The notes under the pieces: model-generated | The model's input: the letters and a program-made list of their open reading frames with translations, nothing else | Database searches by the model: none | What the model was told of the DNA's origin: nothing | Source of the DNA: Ekhidna sp. | Lineage (GTDB): Bacteria > Bacteroidota > Bacteroidia > Cytophagales > Cyclobacteriaceae | Reading direction: 5' to 3' | NCBI GenBank assembly: GCA_013214445.1 | Contig: JABSPG010000008.1 | Location: 1 to 37,710 of the forward strand | DNA: 37,710 nucleotides | In this document: positions 37,618-37,710 of the stretch, piece by piece | Numbering within the stretch: position 1 is the first letter of the stretch | How the letters are laid out: each line of letters begins with the position of its first letter | Position numbers and translations under genes: made by a program

Positions 37618-37710
37618 AGGGTATAAATACGGCAACGGCAACGGCGACGGCTACGGCTACGGCAACGGCAACGGCAACAGCCACGGCAACGGCTACGGCT
37701 ACGGCAACGG
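37607..37710 (+). CDS. Gly-Asn/Tyr repeat protein, truncated by window end
   Basis: Partial frame: ATG at 37607, overlapping the DUF6948-like stop, then a short lead (M-D-N-K-G-Y-K-Y) and alternating Gly-X where X is Asn, Tyr, Asp or His, to the end of the window. The codons are GGC followed by NAC almost without exception. No stop is reached in 34 codons. GC content is far above the rest of the genome. Similar Gly-X low-complexity mini-proteins are seen in phages of Bacteroidota. Function unknown; it could be adhesive or phase-separating. Confidence 0.6.
   Translation, partial: MDNKGYKYGNGNGDGYGYGNGNGNSHGNGYGYGN
37631..37710 (+). repeat. GGCNAC hexamer repeat
   Basis: Thirteen consecutive hexamers GGCNAC (one has AGC in place of GGC), where N is A, T, G or C. 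The array runs off the window, which explains why an assembly might end here. Confidence 0.9.

Noticed and set aside
37631-37710. Diversity-generating retroelement variable region, because variation falls on an A position of AAC codons
   Set aside because: No reverse transcriptase, template repeat or C-type lectin fold is visible in the window, and the second A of AAC never varies. A hexamer slippage array is simpler.

Overview
This window looks like most or all of the genome of a tailed phage with a long non-contractile tail (siphovirus-like) that infects a member of the Bacteroidota, probably a flavobacterial or cytophagal host. Three things point there. Promoters match the Bacteroidota -7 element TAnnTTTG, once with a TTG exactly 19 bases upstream. 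Shine-Dalgarno sites are absent; many starts instead carry the constant context (A)A(A/G)CACATG. The protein set (RecT and YqaJ recombination pair, helicase-methyltransferase fusion, M15 endolysin, HK97-type capsid) fits phages of that phylum. No integrase, transposase, tRNA or CRISPR array was seen, and no certain repressor, so a lytic lifestyle is the simplest reading.

Layout. 58-5281 is a recombination and DNA-metabolism block: RecT, YqaJ nuclease, a small protein, a DEAD/SNF2-like helicase fused to a beta-class DNA methyltransferase, a Cro-like HTH protein and a MazG-like protein. 5282-5449 is intergenic and holds a strong candidate structured RNA with two hairpin loops complementary over 7 nt. 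5450-7095 is the replication block: an initiator gene with five iterons and an AT-rich stretch inside it (a lambda-O-like origin), then a DnaC-like loader. 7097-9915 holds small accessory genes and a large coiled-coil protein. 9949-12335 holds the M15 endolysin, a two-segment membrane protein (holin candidate), mini-proteins, a PD-(D/E)XK-like endonuclease and a membrane coiled-coil protein.

12526-19117 is packaging and head: terminase small and large subunits, portal, a CxC mini-protein, prohead protease, major capsid protein, a small basic protein and a probable head or decoration protein. A 303-base gap (19118-19420) holds three terminators and two TAnnTTTG elements, so perhaps two small RNAs. 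19421-35690 is connector and tail: head-tail adaptor, neck/tail proteins, tail tube, tape measure, hub and baseplate proteins, two tandem paralogous beta-helix fibres and a repeat plus CnaB-like protein. This block is interrupted at 22103-22983 by a minus-strand island with its own promoter and operator-like dyad. 35753-37710 is a rightward accessory group with separate promoters: two hypotheticals, a lipoprotein (possible superinfection exclusion), a DUF6948-like protein, and a Gly-Asn/Tyr repeat protein cut by the window end.

Genes within each block mostly overlap by ATGA or TAATG, so translation is coupled. Block boundaries are marked by hairpin terminators whose T tract often runs directly into the next -7 element. 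Functional names for the head, tail and lysis genes rest on order and recognisable sequence patterns rather than database searches.
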